Source: Gordonia soli NBRC 108243 (GTDB lineage: Bacteria; Actinomycetota; Actinomycetes; Mycobacteriales; Mycobacteriaceae). Taken from it: a DNA stretch of 64,000 nt. The translations under genes were made by a program, and so were the position numbers. The stretch covers positions 57,467-121,466 of the forward strand of contig NZ_BANX01000030.1 in the NCBI RefSeq assembly GCF_000334455.1. The letters are read 5' to 3'. Positions 1 to 11,302 of this stretch are shown piece after piece. How positions within the stretch are numbered: position 1 is the stretch's first letter; the number at the start of each line of letters is the position of its first letter. A model generated the notes under the pieces. It had not been told where the DNA came from. It worked only from the letters and a program-made list of their open reading frames with translations, and did not search any database.

Positions 1-74
1 GACGATTCGCGGGTGGTGCGTTCCACGCGGGCGGCGCGTGGTGCGGCGGTACCGGCCTGCTGCTCGGTGCTCAC
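1..74 (-). CDS. hisB: Imidazoleglycerol-phosphate dehydratase, N-terminal fragment (partial)
   Basis: Only the first 24 codons are inside the window; the gene continues past base 1. It begins with GTG at 74, one base after the hisC stop codon. The translation begins VSTEQQAGTAAPRAARVERT and continues TRES, which fits the HisB N-terminus, where a variable lead is followed by a conserved R-x-E-R-x-T-R-E-S stretch. HisB dehydrates imidazole glycerol phosphate in histidine synthesis. The position directly after hisD and hisC matches the usual actinobacterial his operon. The identification rests on a short stretch plus context, but both agree. Confidence 0.85.
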   Translation of the reverse strand, partial: MSTEQQAGTAAPRAARVERTTRES

Positions 75-75
75 G

Positions 76-2546
<2,471 letters not shown>

Positions 2547-2705
2547 GGGTTCTCCTGGTCGGATCATGGGACCCGTCCAGGATATGTGGTGACGCCATCG
2601 GGTTTCACATCCGCCACTGCGCCCCCGCTTTCCGGCGCGTTTGTGGGGTGCTGTCCGGCCGGTGATCAGCCCACGCGCGTACGGTGCGGCCACCGTGCAC
2701 GCGAC

Positions 2706-2774
2706 CACAATCTGCCGTCCAGCGGGTCACCGCGTGGATATTGCTCGCGGCGGACGGCTGAGTGGCAGATTGTG
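2706..2774. repeat. Structured nadC-hisD intergenic region: 11-bp inverted repeat and a direct repeat
   Basis: The 283-base gap between hisD (start 2546) and the nadC stop (2830) holds a perfect 11-bp inverted repeat: CACAATCTGCC at 2706-2716 and GGCAGATTGTG at 2764-2774. A nested GCCGTCC/GGACGGC pair lies inside the 47-base spacer. ACGGCTGAG occurs twice, at 2754 and 2784, exactly 30 bases apart. It could fold after nadC transcription or act as a his operon regulatory site. I found no His-rich leader peptide, so a classical his attenuator is not supported. No gene is seen here. Confidence 0.5.
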
Positions 2775-2829
2775 ACCGGCCAGACGGCTGAGCCCGGTCT
2801 GATCCTGCCGACCTCGGCGCGACAAGCAC

Positions 2830-3741
2830 TCAGGGCGCCGGGATGTCCAACCCGAGGTCGAGGACGGTGACCGAATGGGTGAGGGCGCCGACCGCCAGGT
2901 AGTCCACACCGGTGCGCGCGTAGTCGCCGGCGACGTCGATCGTGAGGCCGCCCGAGCTCTCCAGACGGGTGGTCGGCGAGTGTGCGTCGCGTCGTTGGAC
3001 GGCCATCTGGGTCTCCCAGAGCGCGAAATTGTCCAGCAGGACCAACTCCGGCGACAGCGCCAGCACCTCGTCGAGCTGCGCCAGTGAGTCCACCTCGACC
3101 TCGACCGGGAGGTCGGGAGCGGCCGCCCGCACCGCTCCGAGGGCGGCCGTCACCGAGCCGGCCGCCGCGACGTGGTTGTCCTTGATCAGCGCGGCGTCGC
3201 CGAGACCCATCCGATGGTTGACTCCGCCGCCCGCACGGACCGCGTACTTCTGCAGACGTCGGAGACCCGGCAGGGTCTTGCGTGAATCGCGGATGGCCGT
3301 CGACGTGCCCTGCACCTCGGCCACCCACTCCGCGGTGGTGGTCGCGATCCCCGACAGATGGCACAGCAGGTTCAGGGCGGTCCGTTCGGCGGTGAGCAGT
3401 CGGGCGGTCGGCGCAACGACGCGCAGCACCACCGAGCCCGGCTCGAGCCGGTCACCGTCCGACAGTGCCGCGACGACCTCGTAGGAATCCGCGCCGATCA
3501 CCTCGTCGAACACCGCACGTGCAACCGGCAGGCCGGCGAGCACACCGTGGGCGCGACTCACGATGGCCGCCTCGGTGGTCGCTTCGGGCGGCACCGTCGC
3601 CGCACTGGTCACGTCGGGCCCGTAGCGCAGGTCCTCCTCCAGCGCGGTGCGGATCAGCGTGCGGACCTCGTCGTCGACCAGCGTCTGTTCGGTCACCGAG
3701 CCGAGAGACGCCGAGTAGTCGCGGGTCGTGGTGTCATTCAC
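2830..3741 (-). CDS. nadC: Nicotinate-nucleotide pyrophosphorylase (quinolinate phosphoribosyltransferase)
   Basis: 303 residues. It converts quinolinate and PRPP to nicotinic acid mononucleotide, the last step of the de novo branch of NAD synthesis. The signature [20 protein letters not shown] followed by [18 protein letters not shown] is intact, as are the C-terminal [20 protein letters not shown] and the barrel end. The N-terminal ~20 residues are slightly longer than usual. Start is GTG 3741, overlapping the nadA stop by eight bases (GTGAATGA). In many mycobacteria nadB sits between nadA and nadC; here it does not. Confidence 0.96.
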   Translation of the reverse strand: MNDTTTRDYSASLGSVTEQTLVDDEVRTLIRTALEEDLRYGPDVTSAATVPPEATTEAAIVSRAHGVLAGLPVARAVFDEVIGADSYEVVAALSDGDRLEPGSVVLRVVAPTARLLTAERTALNLLCHLSGIATTTAEWVAEVQGTSTAIRDSRKTLPGLRRLQKYAVRAGGGVNHRMGLGDAALIKDNHVAAAGSVTAALGAVRAAAPDLPVEVEVDSLAQLDEVLALSPELVLLDNFALWETQMAVQRRDAHSPTTRLESSGGLTIDVAGDYARTGVDYLAVGALTHSVTVLDLGLDIPAP

Positions 3742-4783
3742 CGGAGCCGGGGTTTCCGATCGCGATCATGCGCTGCACCGACAGTCGCGCACGCTCGGCG
3801 ACATCGGGGGCGACGTGTACCTCGTCCCGTCCTTCGCGGAGGCAGCGCAGCAACGCGGCCGGGGTGATCATCTTCATGTACGGGCACGATGCGCGGTCGT
3901 TGACGGCCTGGAAGTCGACACCCGGCGCGGCTTTGCGCAACTGGTGCAACATCCCCACCTCGGTGGCCACCAGGACCTGCTTGGCGCCGGTCTCACGGGC
4001 GGCGTCCAGCATCCCGCCGGTGGAGAGGATCTTGACCTTCTCCTCGGGCACGAAACCCTCGCCGGCCAGGTACAGCGCCGACGTCGCGCAGCCGCATTCC
4101 GGGTGGATGAACAGATCGGCGTCCGGGTGTGAGTTCGCCTGGGCGGTCAGCTCGTCGCCGTTGATCCCGGCGTGCACGTGGCACTCGCCCGCCCAGATGT
4201 GGATGTTGTCCCGGCCGGTCTCGCGCTTGACGTGTGCGCCGAGGAACTGGTCCGGGAGGAAAAGGACGTCCTTGTCGGGGTCGATGGACGCGACCACGTC
4301 CACCGCGTTCGACGACGTGCAGCAGATGTCGGTGAGGCCCTTCACCTCGGCCGTGGTGTTCACATAGGACACCACCACGGCGTCGGGGAACTCGGCCTTC
4401 CAGGCCCGCAGCTCGTCGGCGGTGATGGAGTCGGCGAGGGAGCAGCCGGCCCGCTCGTCGGGGATGAGCACGGTCTTGTCCGGACTCAGGATCTTCGCGG
4501 TCTCGGCCATGAAGTGCACGCCGCAGAAGATGATCTCGTCGGTCTCGGCCTCCGCGGCGATCCGCGAGAGCGCCAGCGAGTCACCGACGTGGTCGGCGAC
4601 GTCTTGGATGGCCGGGAGCTGGTAGTTGTGCGCGAGCAGGGTCGCGTTGCGAGCTCGGGCGAGCCTGCGGACCTCTGCGGCCCACTCCTCGGTCGGTTCG
4701 ACGCCGGTGTATCCACCAGGTGCGTCGTACCACTCGACATCCACCTGTCCGAGGCCCACGGGCCGGTCGCTGGTGATGCTCAT
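3734..4783 (-). CDS. nadA: Quinolinate synthase A
   Basis: A 349-residue [4Fe-4S] enzyme that condenses iminoaspartate with dihydroxyacetone phosphate to make quinolinate. The cluster cysteines are visible in the [15 protein letters not shown] region, in [10 protein letters not shown] and in [30 protein letters not shown] is the family N-terminal hallmark. The start chosen is ATG 4783, preceded by a strong GGAGGAG at good spacing; the upstream extension to 5068 has no family similarity and runs across the palindromic operator. It is first in a nadA-nadC pair divergent from nrtR. Confidence 0.96.
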   Translation of the reverse strand: MSITSDRPVGLGQVDVEWYDAPGGYTGVEPTEEWAAEVRRLARARNATLLAHNYQLPAIQDVADHVGDSLALSRIAAEAETDEIIFCGVHFMAETAKILSPDKTVLIPDERAGCSLADSITADELRAWKAEFPDAVVVSYVNTTAEVKGLTDICCTSSNAVDVVASIDPDKDVLFLPDQFLGAHVKRETGRDNIHIWAGECHVHAGINGDELTAQANSHPDADLFIHPECGCATSALYLAGEGFVPEEKVKILSTGGMLDAARETGAKQVLVATEVGMLHQLRKAAPGVDFQAVNDRASCPYMKMITPAALLRCLREGRDEVHVAPDVAERARLSVQRMIAIGNPGSGE

Positions 4784-4832
4784 CTGCCACTCCTCCAGTC
4801 GTGACGTGCGACAGGGCTGGGCCGCACGGCAG

Positions 4833-4855
4833 GTTTTCGACTGATGATCGAAAAC
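4833..4855. promoter_or_regulatory. Probable NrtR operator between nadA and nrtR
   Basis: A perfect 8-bp palindrome, GTTTTCGA (4833-4840) and TCGAAAAC (4848-4855), separated by seven bases, sits midway between the divergent nadA (start 4783) and nrtR (start 4952). NrtR-family regulators bind about 21-23-bp palindromes in front of NAD genes, so this is the natural operator for autoregulation and nadA-nadC control. An in-frame ATG at 4844 lies inside the palindrome, so it is unlikely to be the nrtR start. Confidence 0.75.
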
Positions 4856-4951
4856 ACTGTCATCGTAACACCGGTCACGTTCTGCCCATTCCCGCCGGGA
4901 CACGCCGCGCGCCGGACGGCCGCGCAGGGTGAGCGCCATACAATCGACGCC

Positions 4952-5686
4952 ATGTCCGTGCCGCGGCCCGATTCCGCCCCCTCGGTCCGCCCGGCCCCCG
5001 ACGATCCGTCCGACCTCCGCGTCGAGGTCCTGACCGCGGTCTTCCAGGTACGCGCCGTCGCCGACCACGACGATCCGGTGCTCTGCGTATTGCTGCGGGG
5101 TCCGGGCGACCGGGCCCCCTGGACACTTCCCGGTGGCGACGTCGGCGCAACGGAGACGCTCTCGGCGAGCGCCCGACGCCTACTCGACGAACAACTGGAC
5201 GTCCGGTCGGTGACCCACATCGAGCAACTCTCGGTGTTCTCCGACCCCACACGCGTGCCGGGCGCACGGACCATCGCCTCGACCTATCTGGCGCTCATCC
5301 CGACCGAGGCGTCGCCCCACCTCCCGGATACGGCACGGTGGCATCCGGTGGACGATCTACCCGAACTGGCTTTCGACCACCACACCATCGTCGAGGCGGC
5401 GCGGCATCGGCTGGCCGCGAAACTCTCGTACACCAACATCGCGTTCGCCCTGGCGCCGGCACGCTTCCCGATGTCGGAGCTTTCCGAGATCTACTGCGCC
5501 GCACTGGGTTATCCGGTGGACACCACCAATCTGTTGCGCATCCTGAGTCGGCGAGCGGTCATCGTGTCGACCGGGACCGTGGGCAAGACCGGGCGGACAG
5601 GAGGGCGACCACCGGCCCTCTACCGCTTCGCCGACACCGAGTTGCGCGTCACCGACGAGTTCGCCACGTTGCGCCCACCGCTCTGA
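4952..5686 (+). CDS. nrtR: Nudix-related transcriptional regulator of NAD synthesis (NrtR/NdnR type)
   Basis: 244 residues from ATG 4952. The N-terminal two thirds is a Nudix-fold domain ([12 protein letters not shown]..., [14 protein letters not shown]). The C-terminal part is the NrtR winged helix, ending in the typical [16 protein letters not shown] motif. The Nudix box is degenerate: [11 protein letters not shown] replaces REUXEEXGU, so it probably binds an NAD-related ligand rather than hydrolysing one. Divergence from nadA-nadC across a palindrome supports a role as NAD-responsive repressor, as described for Corynebacterium NdnR. The earlier ATG at 4844 would place the start inside the operator and was rejected. 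Confidence 0.9.
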   Translation: MSVPRPDSAPSVRPAPDDPSDLRVEVLTAVFQVRAVADHDDPVLCVLLRGPGDRAPWTLPGGDVGATETLSASARRLLDEQLDVRSVTHIEQLSVFSDPTRVPGARTIASTYLALIPTEASPHLPDTARWHPVDDLPELAFDHHTIVEAARHRLAAKLSYTNIAFALAPARFPMSELSEIYCAALGYPVDTTNLLRILSRRAVIVSTGTVGKTGRTGGRPPALYRFADTELRVTDEFATLRPPL

Positions 5687-5731
5687 GTCGGACCGCGGCA
5701 GCAATCGCCGATCCAGCGCCGGGCCGCAAAG

Positions 5732-5747
5732 GCACGGCGAGCCGTGC
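5732..5747. terminator. Hairpin between convergent nrtR and DUF2567 gene
   Basis: GCACGGC (5732-5738) and GCCGTGC (5741-5747) form a tight GC hairpin in the 119-base gap between two converging genes. No U-tract follows on either strand, so intrinsic termination is plausible but weakly supported. Confidence 0.35.
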
Positions 5748-5805
5748 TCCCCCGCCCACTCCGCAGCGGATGTCAGGTCACCTACGACGATGGCAACCGG
5801 CAGGC

Positions 5806-6516
5806 TCAGCCCGTCGCGACCACGGGTGCGCCGGGCGGCGATGGTGGCGGTGTCCGCCGGAGATCGCCGACACCGAGGTCGGCATCACGGGACAGCAGGG
5901 CCAGCAGCAGATAGGTCAAGGCCACCGCGATCGGCGCTCCGACGAGGATCACCCACGGCTGGGCGGCACCGTCGCGGATGGCGCCCTCGAGCCAAAGGTC
6001 CGGCGTCACCGAGAACCGGGCACCGACCGGCAGGGTCCGCGGGTCGTCGAAGCGCCAGTCGGCGACCAGTGTCCCGATCCACGCGGCGAGACCGGACCCG
6101 AGGATCGAGGCCACCGCGAGGACGCCGAATCCGAGCGGTCCACGCCGGTTCCGGGCGACGAACCAGGCGAGCAATGTCACGAGGACGCCGAAGGCGAACT
6201 GCAGGATGAGGAAGACCGCGACGCCGCCGAACTCCTCACCCGCCTGGTCACCGGGGATGATGGCCGCGTCCGCCGAGACGACGCGTCCCGACATCGTCGG
6301 GGTGACCCAGGCCCACACGAGTCCGAGCACCACGGATGCCAGGAGTGTGACGCCGACGATCGCGGCGAGCGACCGACCCCGATGTGTGTCCGTCGCAATC
6401 GACGGACCCGCCGGGGTCCCGGCACCCGCGAACCCGGCGTCGGCGAAACCGGGATGCGGTTCGGCCGACGGGCCCGTCGTGGTCGGGTCGCGCTGTTCGT
6501 CTCCGCCCGAGCTCAC
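5806..6516 (-). CDS. DUF2567 membrane protein of the biotin operon
   Basis: 236 residues from GTG 6516, which overlaps the bsaP stop (GTGA). A hydrophilic N-terminus is followed by about four membrane segments: [20 protein letters not shown], then [20 protein letters not shown], then [19 protein letters not shown], and [20 protein letters not shown]. It corresponds in position and type to the mycobacterial Rv1591 family (DUF2567), whose function is unknown. It is last in a tightly coupled bioA-F-D-B-bsaP run, which suggests a biotin-related or simply co-regulated membrane role. The long upstream open frame overlapping bsaP is spurious. Confidence 0.8.
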   Translation of the reverse strand: MSSGGDEQRDPTTTGPSAEPHPGFADAGFAGAGTPAGPSIATDTHRGRSLAAIVGVTLLASVVLGLVWAWVTPTMSGRVVSADAAIIPGDQAGEEFGGVAVFLILQFAFGVLVTLLAWFVARNRRGPLGFGVLAVASILGSGLAAWIGTLVADWRFDDPRTLPVGARFSVTPDLWLEGAIRDGAAQPWVILVGAPIAVALTYLLLALLSRDADLGVGDLRRTPPPSPPGAPVVATG

Positions 6517-6764
6517 CGACGACCCAGCTCGGTCGAATCCACCGTGCCGTGGCGAGAGCAACGCGCCGACCATCCGTCCGGCACCACCTGCACGACCATC
6601 CGACGGCCGCACTGTCCGCAGAACCGCGGCGGCTCGAGGCCGAGGCGCGCCGAAGGCGGGATCGCCTCGGTGGATTCGAGTTCGAGTTCGATGCCGGTGA
6701 ACACACCGAATCGGCACGGTTCGGCGAGCGGTCCGGGGATCTCGACGCCGGTCGGAGCGGTCAT
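6513..6764 (-). CDS. bsaP: Biotin synthase auxiliary protein (BsaP-like)
   Basis: 83 residues from ATG 6764 (a GTG at 6773 is an alternative). It is a small soluble protein with four cysteines: one near the N-terminus in [12 protein letters not shown], a CGQC pair, and one in SARCSRHG. That pattern fits Fe-S binding. It lies 31 bases after bioB and overlaps the next gene by GTGA. The gene at this place in mycobacteria (Rv1590) has been reported as an auxiliary protein that biotin synthase needs to insert sulfur into dethiobiotin. Assignment is by position, size and cysteine pattern. Confidence 0.8.
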   Translation of the reverse strand: MTAPTGVEIPGPLAEPCRFGVFTGIELELESTEAIPPSARLGLEPPRFCGQCGRRMVVQVVPDGWSARCSRHGTVDSTELGRR

Positions 6765-6795
6765 GTCGGGCACCCTACCCCAGCTCTCCGCGACC

Positions 6796-7848
6796 TCAGA
6801 TGCTGTCGTTGAGTGCCTTGATCGGCATCGACAGGTCGGTCAGCAGATCGAGGTCGTCCTCGGCCGGGCGGCCCAGGGTGGTCAGGTAGTTGCCGACGAT
6901 CACCGCATTGATACCGCCCAGGATGCCCTGCTTGGCACCGAGGTCGCCGAGGGTGATCTCACGGCCGCCGGCGAACCGGAGGATGGTGCGCGGCAACGCG
7001 AGCCGGAAGGCAGCCACCGACTTGAGCGCCTCTGAGGCGGGCAACACGTCCAGGTCGCCGAACGGTGTGCCCGGGCGCGGGTTCAAGAAGTTCAATGGCA
7101 CCTCGTCGGGTTCCAGCGACGCGAGGTCGGCGGCGAACTCGGCACGCTGTTCGAGCGACTCCCCCATGCCGAGGATGCCGCCGCAGCAGACCTCCATGCC
7201 GGCGTCGCGGACCATCCGCAGGGTGTCCCAGCGCTCCTCCCAGGTGTGCGTCGTGACGACATTCGGGAAGTGACTCCGCGCGGTCTCGAGGTTGTGGTTG
7301 TAGCGGTGCACCCCCATGTCCTTGAGCTGATCGACCTGCTCCTGGGTGAGCATGCCGAGGCTGCAGGCGATCTGGATGTCGACCTCGTTGCGGATCGCCT
7401 CGATGCCCGCGGCGACCTGACTGAGCAGACGCTTGTCGGGTCCGCGGACGGCGGCGACGATGCAGAATTCGGTCGCGCCGGTCTTGGCGGTCTGCTTGGC
7501 GGCCTCGACCAGCGACGGGATGTCGATCCACGCACTGCGCACCGGCGAGGCGAACAGTCCCGACTGCGAACAGAAGTGGCAGTCCTCCGGGCAGCCGCCG
7601 GTCTTCAGCGAGATGATGCCCTCGACCTCGACCTCGGGTCCGCACCACCGCATCCGCACGTCGTGGGCGAGTTCCAGCAACTCCGGGAGACGATCGTCGG
7701 CGAGGTGCAGGACCTCGAGCACCTGATCGCGACCGAGTGGCTCGCCGCGCTCGAGTACCTGCTCGCGGGCGATCGCGAGGATGTCGCGCGGGTCGTGTGC
7801 GTCGGGGTCCGCACCGCTGGTGCGGGGATCGACGGGTGCCTGGGTCAC
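6796..7848 (-). CDS. bioB: Biotin synthase
   Basis: 350 residues from GTG 7848, preceded by AGGAG at seven bases. A radical-SAM enzyme that inserts sulfur into dethiobiotin. The SAM-cluster motif CPEDCHFC is at C86, C90 and C93. [28 protein letters not shown] and [10 protein letters not shown] are conserved, as is the C-terminal [11 protein letters not shown] segment. The start overlaps the bioD stop by four bases (GTGA). It is followed directly by bsaP, which in mycobacteria supports the sulfur-insertion step. Confidence 0.97.
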   Translation of the reverse strand: MTQAPVDPRTSGADPDAHDPRDILAIAREQVLERGEPLGRDQVLEVLHLADDRLPELLELAHDVRMRWCGPEVEVEGIISLKTGGCPEDCHFCSQSGLFASPVRSAWIDIPSLVEAAKQTAKTGATEFCIVAAVRGPDKRLLSQVAAGIEAIRNEVDIQIACSLGMLTQEQVDQLKDMGVHRYNHNLETARSHFPNVVTTHTWEERWDTLRMVRDAGMEVCCGGILGMGESLEQRAEFAADLASLEPDEVPLNFLNPRPGTPFGDLDVLPASEALKSVAAFRLALPRTILRFAGGREITLGDLGAKQGILGGINAVIVGNYLTTLGRPAEDDLDLLTDLSMPIKALNDSI

Positions 7849-8570
7849 TGGGGTACTCCTTCTCGACGGTGGACTGCGAACTCGGTGGTGAGCCAGTGCG
7901 GGTCGAACCATGACCCCGCACGGCGTCGGAAATCGTCTGGGGCCAGCGACCCGGCCCCGGTCGGGATCACCCCGACGACCGGTACCCCGGTCAATCGTGA
8001 GAGATCGGTGCGATTGCACGTCATCGCGAGATCGGGCTCCTGCGGCCACGATCCGATGACGAGTCCGGACGGTCGGAGACCGTGAGCACGGAGTGCGCCG
8101 ACGGTCAGCTCGGCGTGGTTGAGGGTCCCGAGGCCGGCCGGTACGACCACCACGATGCCGTCGGCGGCGACCGCCGAGGAGACGTCCAGCAGCGTCAGGT
8201 CGGGGGCGAGTCGGACGAGCACGCCACCCGCCCCTTCGACCAGCGTCACGTCGTGACGGGCCGCGAGTTCGCCGACCGCGTCGATGATGTCGGAGAGGAG
8301 CACCGGTGGCATGCCGGACCGACGTGCGGCCGTCTCGGGTGCCAGCGGGTCGGGGTAGCGCGCGCATTCGGCACCGACCACCGGACCGACGAGACGTCGG
8401 ATGTCGGCGAGGTCGCCGGGTTGGTCTTCCGACACACCTGTCTGCACCGGTTTGCAGACCGCGACGCTCGCACCGATCGTGCCGACGGCTGCGGTGATGG
8501 CGGCGGTCACCACGGTCTTCCCCACGTCCGTGGAGGTGCCCGTCACCGCGTGTACGATGCCGCGCGTCAT
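7845..8570 (-). CDS. bioD: Dethiobiotin synthetase
   Basis: 241 residues. It uses ATP and CO2 to close the ureido ring of 7,8-diaminopelargonate. The P-loop GTSTDVGKT is at residues 11-19, VCKPVQTG carries the substrate lysine, and [11 protein letters not shown] is the second ATP-site motif. The ATG at 8570 overlaps the bioF stop (ATGA) and the bioD stop overlaps bioB, so the whole run bioA-bioF-bioD-bioB is translationally coupled. The longer upstream frame is a shadow of bioF. Confidence 0.95.
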   Translation of the reverse strand: MTRGIVHAVTGTSTDVGKTVVTAAITAAVGTIGASVAVCKPVQTGVSEDQPGDLADIRRLVGPVVGAECARYPDPLAPETAARRSGMPPVLLSDIIDAVGELAARHDVTLVEGAGGVLVRLAPDLTLLDVSSAVAADGIVVVVPAGLGTLNHAELTVGALRAHGLRPSGLVIGSWPQEPDLAMTCNRTDLSRLTGVPVVGVIPTGAGSLAPDDFRRRAGSWFDPHWLTTEFAVHRREGVPQ

Positions 8571-9772
8571 CGGACGCCTTGACTTTCCAGTGCCGCACAG
8601 ACGATCTCGGCCACGTGGTCGAGGGTCGCCGGGTCGAGGTCGGCACGCACCGTCAAGCGCAGGCGAGAGGTCCCGATCGGTACCGACGGTGGGCGAAAAC
8701 ATCCGACCAGCACGCCCTGCTGTCGGCACCGGGCGGCGGCCGCCACCGCGGCGTGCGGGTCCCCGACGACGAGGGAGATGACCGCCGACTCCGGCTCGGG
8801 TGCACCGCAACGGTCGGCGAGCCGGGCGGCGTTGGCGTGGAGTCGTCGAGGCAGCGTCGGATCGCCCTGCAGGACGGCGAGGGCCGCTCGTGCGCCGCCG
8901 ACGGCCGCGGGCGCCAACCCCGTGTCGAAGATGAACGACCGCGCGCGATCGATGAGGTGCGATCGCACGACGTGACTGCCGAGGACCACGCCTCCCTGAG
9001 AACCGAGCGACTTGGAGCACACCGTGGTCACGATCAGATCGGGTGCACCCGCCAGACCTGCCTCGGCCACCAGTCCCCGACCACCGGGTCCGCGGACGCC
9101 GAGCCCGTGGGCCTCGTCGACGATCAGTGCGGCGCCGTGATCTCGGGTCGCGGCATAGAACTCGGCGATCGGAGCAAGCCGTCCGTCGATGCTGTAGACG
9201 GCGTCGGTGACCACCAGCGCCCGCTCCTCGGTTCGATCGCGCAGGATCGTGCGGATCGCTTCGTGGTCGCCGCGGTCAACGACGACCACGCGAGCCCGTG
9301 AGAGTCGGCAGCCGTCGATGAGTGAGGCGTGCGCGCCGGAGTCGCTGACGATCAGGTCGCCGCGTCCGACCAGCGCTGTGATGGCGCCGACGTTGGCCAG
9401 GTAGCCCGACGAGAAGAGCAGTGCCGCCGGGAAACCCATGAAGTCGGCGAGCTGCTGCTCGAAGTCGATGTGCAGCTCCGTGGTTCCGACCACCAGCCGT
9501 GACGCCGTCGCCCCGGCGCCCCAGCGCTCCAGGGCGTCGCGGGCCCCGGCGACCACTCGCGCATCGGTCGAGAGACCCAGATAGTCGTTGGAGGCCAGGT
9601 TGATCCCCGCGGCGCCGACCGATCCGGTGGTGCGACGAATCAGCGGATCGCGGTGGACACCACGCTCTTCGCGGATCGCGGCGTCGGCGGTGAGCCATGC
9701 GAGGGCCCGATCCTCCCCCGTGTTCGAGTGCCGGGGCGCCTCGGCCGACACGATCACCTCGTCGACGCTCAC
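8567..9772 (-). CDS. bioF: 8-amino-7-oxononanoate synthase
   Basis: 401 residues from GTG 9772, overlapping the bioA stop (GTGA). A PLP enzyme joining pimeloyl-thioester and alanine to make KAPA. Markers are [13 protein letters not shown] (58-70), [29 protein letters not shown] and the PLP lysine in [11 protein letters not shown] (K254). Length is typical. The open frame upstream of 9772 overlaps bioA and is not part of the gene. Confidence 0.96.
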   Translation of the reverse strand: MSVDEVIVSAEAPRHSNTGEDRALAWLTADAAIREERGVHRDPLIRRTTGSVGAAGINLASNDYLGLSTDARVVAGARDALERWGAGATASRLVVGTTELHIDFEQQLADFMGFPAALLFSSGYLANVGAITALVGRGDLIVSDSGAHASLIDGCRLSRARVVVVDRGDHEAIRTILRDRTEERALVVTDAVYSIDGRLAPIAEFYAATRDHGAALIVDEAHGLGVRGPGGRGLVAEAGLAGAPDLIVTTVCSKSLGSQGGVVLGSHVVRSHLIDRARSFIFDTGLAPAAVGGARAALAVLQGDPTLPRRLHANAARLADRCGAPEPESAVISLVVGDPHAAVAAAARCRQQGVLVGCFRPPSVPIGTSRLRLTVRADLDPATLDHVAEIVCAALESQGVR

Positions 9773-11118
9773 CGTGCACCTCCCGCGACGTCGACGGGCA
9801 GTCGCGCGTCGTCCATGGGCAGCCGTGTGACCGCAGCGTTCTCGTGCACTCCGCCCGCGATGACCGCAGCCGCGACACCTGCGCACAGCTGCGCGATCTC
9901 GGCGTCGGTACAGACGAACGGCGGCATCACGTACACGAGGTCACGGAAGGGGCGAATCCAGACACCTGCCGCAACAGCGGCATCCGTGGCCGCGACCATG
10001 TCGACGGGGCGATCGAGTTGCACCACCCCGATGGCACCCAGCACCCGGACGTCGGACACGCCCGACAGATCCCGCAGCGCGGCCAGTCCGGAGCGGAGTC
10101 CCGACTCGATGGCAGCGACCCGCGACCGCCACGGCGTGTCCAGCAGGAGTTCGGTGGAGGCGACGGCCACCGCACAGGCGAGCGGGTTGGCCATGAACGT
10201 CGGCCCGTGTGCCAACCCACCTGCTTCGCCGCGGCTGATGACCTCGGCGATGTCGGTGGTGCACAATGTGGCCGCCAGGGTGAGGTACCCACCGGTCAGA
10301 GCCTTGCCGACGCACATGATGTCCGGCGCCACCCCGGCGTGGTCGGCGGCGAACATCTCGCCGGTGCGCCCGAAGCCGGTGGCGATCTCGTCGAAGATCA
10401 GGAGGACGCCCGCGGCGTCACAGATGCGCCGCAGGTCCACGAGCAGCCTCGGGTCGTGGAATCGCATCCCGCCGGCCCCTTGCACGAGCGGCTCGACTAT
10501 CACCGCGGCAAGTTGGTCGGCCTCATCACTGACGACACGCTCGAGTTCGGCGACGTAATCGGCGGACCAGGTCGCCGGTGGCGCCGGGACGAAGACCTGC
10601 TCGGCGAGCACGCCGCGCCACATGGTGTGCATCCCGCCGTCTGGATCGCACACGCTCATCGGGGTGAAGGTGTCGCCGTGGTACCCGCCTCGCCAGGTCA
10701 GCAGCTTCGTACGGCCGAGCGCGCCCCGACTGCGGTGGTACTGCAACGCCATCTTGACCGCGACCTCCACCGACACCGAACCGGAGTCGGCGAAGAAGAC
10801 CTTCTGCAGCGGGCCCGGCGTCAGGTCGACGAGCAGTCGGGCGAGGTGCGCGGCCGGCTCGTGCGTGAGCCCGCCGAACATGACGTGCGACATCCGGCCG
10901 AGTTGGGCCGTGGCCGCATCGTCGAGTACCGGATGGCGGTAACCGTGGATGGCTGCCCACCAGGAGCTCATCCCGTCGATCAGCGACCGCCCGTCGGCGA
11001 GTCGGAGTCGCACGCCCGAGGCCCCCTCGACGACCAGCGGCGCAGTGGTCGGCGGCATGGCGCCGTAGGGATGCCAGATGTGCTCGGCATCGAGGCGACT
11101 GACCTCGGAGTGATGCAC
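9769..11118 (-). CDS. bioA: Adenosylmethionine-8-amino-7-oxononanoate aminotransferase
   Basis: 449 residues from GTG 11118. This PLP enzyme uses S-adenosylmethionine as amino donor to make 7,8-diaminopelargonate. Visible motifs are IWHPYGAM near the N-terminus (14-21), [13 protein letters not shown] (51-63), [13 protein letters not shown] (241-253) and the PLP lysine in [10 protein letters not shown] (K272). GGAAGG lies upstream at long spacing. It is the first gene of the biotin operon. Its leader contains a 25-base hairpin and two BioQ-like boxes, and the repressor gene bioQ is divergent. Confidence 0.96.
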   Translation of the reverse strand: MHHSEVSRLDAEHIWHPYGAMPPTTAPLVVEGASGVRLRLADGRSLIDGMSSWWAAIHGYRHPVLDDAATAQLGRMSHVMFGGLTHEPAAHLARLLVDLTPGPLQKVFFADSGSVSVEVAVKMALQYHRSRGALGRTKLLTWRGGYHGDTFTPMSVCDPDGGMHTMWRGVLAEQVFVPAPPATWSADYVAELERVVSDEADQLAAVIVEPLVQGAGGMRFHDPRLLVDLRRICDAAGVLLIFDEIATGFGRTGEMFAADHAGVAPDIMCVGKALTGGYLTLAATLCTTDIAEVISRGEAGGLAHGPTFMANPLACAVAVASTELLLDTPWRSRVAAIESGLRSGLAALRDLSGVSDVRVLGAIGVVQLDRPVDMVAATDAAVAAGVWIRPFRDLVYVMPPFVCTDAEIAQLCAGVAAAVIAGGVHENAAVTRLPMDDARLPVDVAGGAR

Positions 11119-11144
11119 GGATCGGGTCCTTCCGGCGATGGTCC

Positions 11145-11169
11145 GAGATCTCGATCCGGTCGAGATCTC
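11145..11169 (-). promoter_or_regulatory. 25-base palindrome in the bioA leader
   Basis: GAGATCTCGA (11145-11154) and TCGAGATCTC (11160-11169) form a perfect 10-bp inverted repeat with a five-base spacer. It lies 26 bases upstream of the bioA start and between bioA and the two BioQ boxes, so it is probably transcribed as a stable stem-loop in the bioA mRNA. It could also be a second DNA operator. It does not resemble the BioQ boxes. Confidence 0.55.
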
Positions 11170-11222
11170 CTGGTGTCGGCTATGGGCCGGCCGACCACGG
11201 CCCGCCCCCGCGGCCGTGTGGT

Positions 11223-11239
11223 CCTGGACACTGTACAGG
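11223..11239. promoter_or_regulatory. BioQ-like operator box 1
   Basis: CCTGGAC-ACT-GTACAGG, a 7-3-7 imperfect palindrome (six of seven positions pair) in the bioA-bioQ divergent region. The 3-base spacer layout matches that described for BioQ sites (TGAAC-N3-GTTAC type) although the half-site sequence differs. A second copy follows 22 bases downstream. Confidence 0.65.
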
Positions 11240-11244
11240 CACTG

Positions 11245-11261
11245 CCTGGACGGCGTACAGG
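11245..11261. promoter_or_regulatory. BioQ-like operator box 2
   Basis: CCTGGAC-GGC-GTACAGG, with arms identical to box 1 and a different 3-base spacer. The two centres (11231 and 11253) are 22 bases apart, about two helical turns, so two repressor dimers could sit on the same face of the DNA between bioA and bioQ. Confidence 0.65.
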
Positions 11262-11302
11262 AACCGCGCGCCGGACGCGATGGCGCCCGTTAGGCTGGCC
11301 CG

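Noticed and set aside
2547..2829. Classical histidine attenuator upstream of hisD
   Set aside because: No short frame with a run of His codons was found on the hisD strand.
4844..4951. Upstream ATG start for nrtR at 4844
   Set aside because: It lies inside the palindromic operator, and the added residues have no family similarity.
5338..7035. 565-codon plus-strand frame across nrtR, DUF2567 and bsaP
   Set aside because: Overlaps three supported genes on both strands and lacks any recognisable domain.
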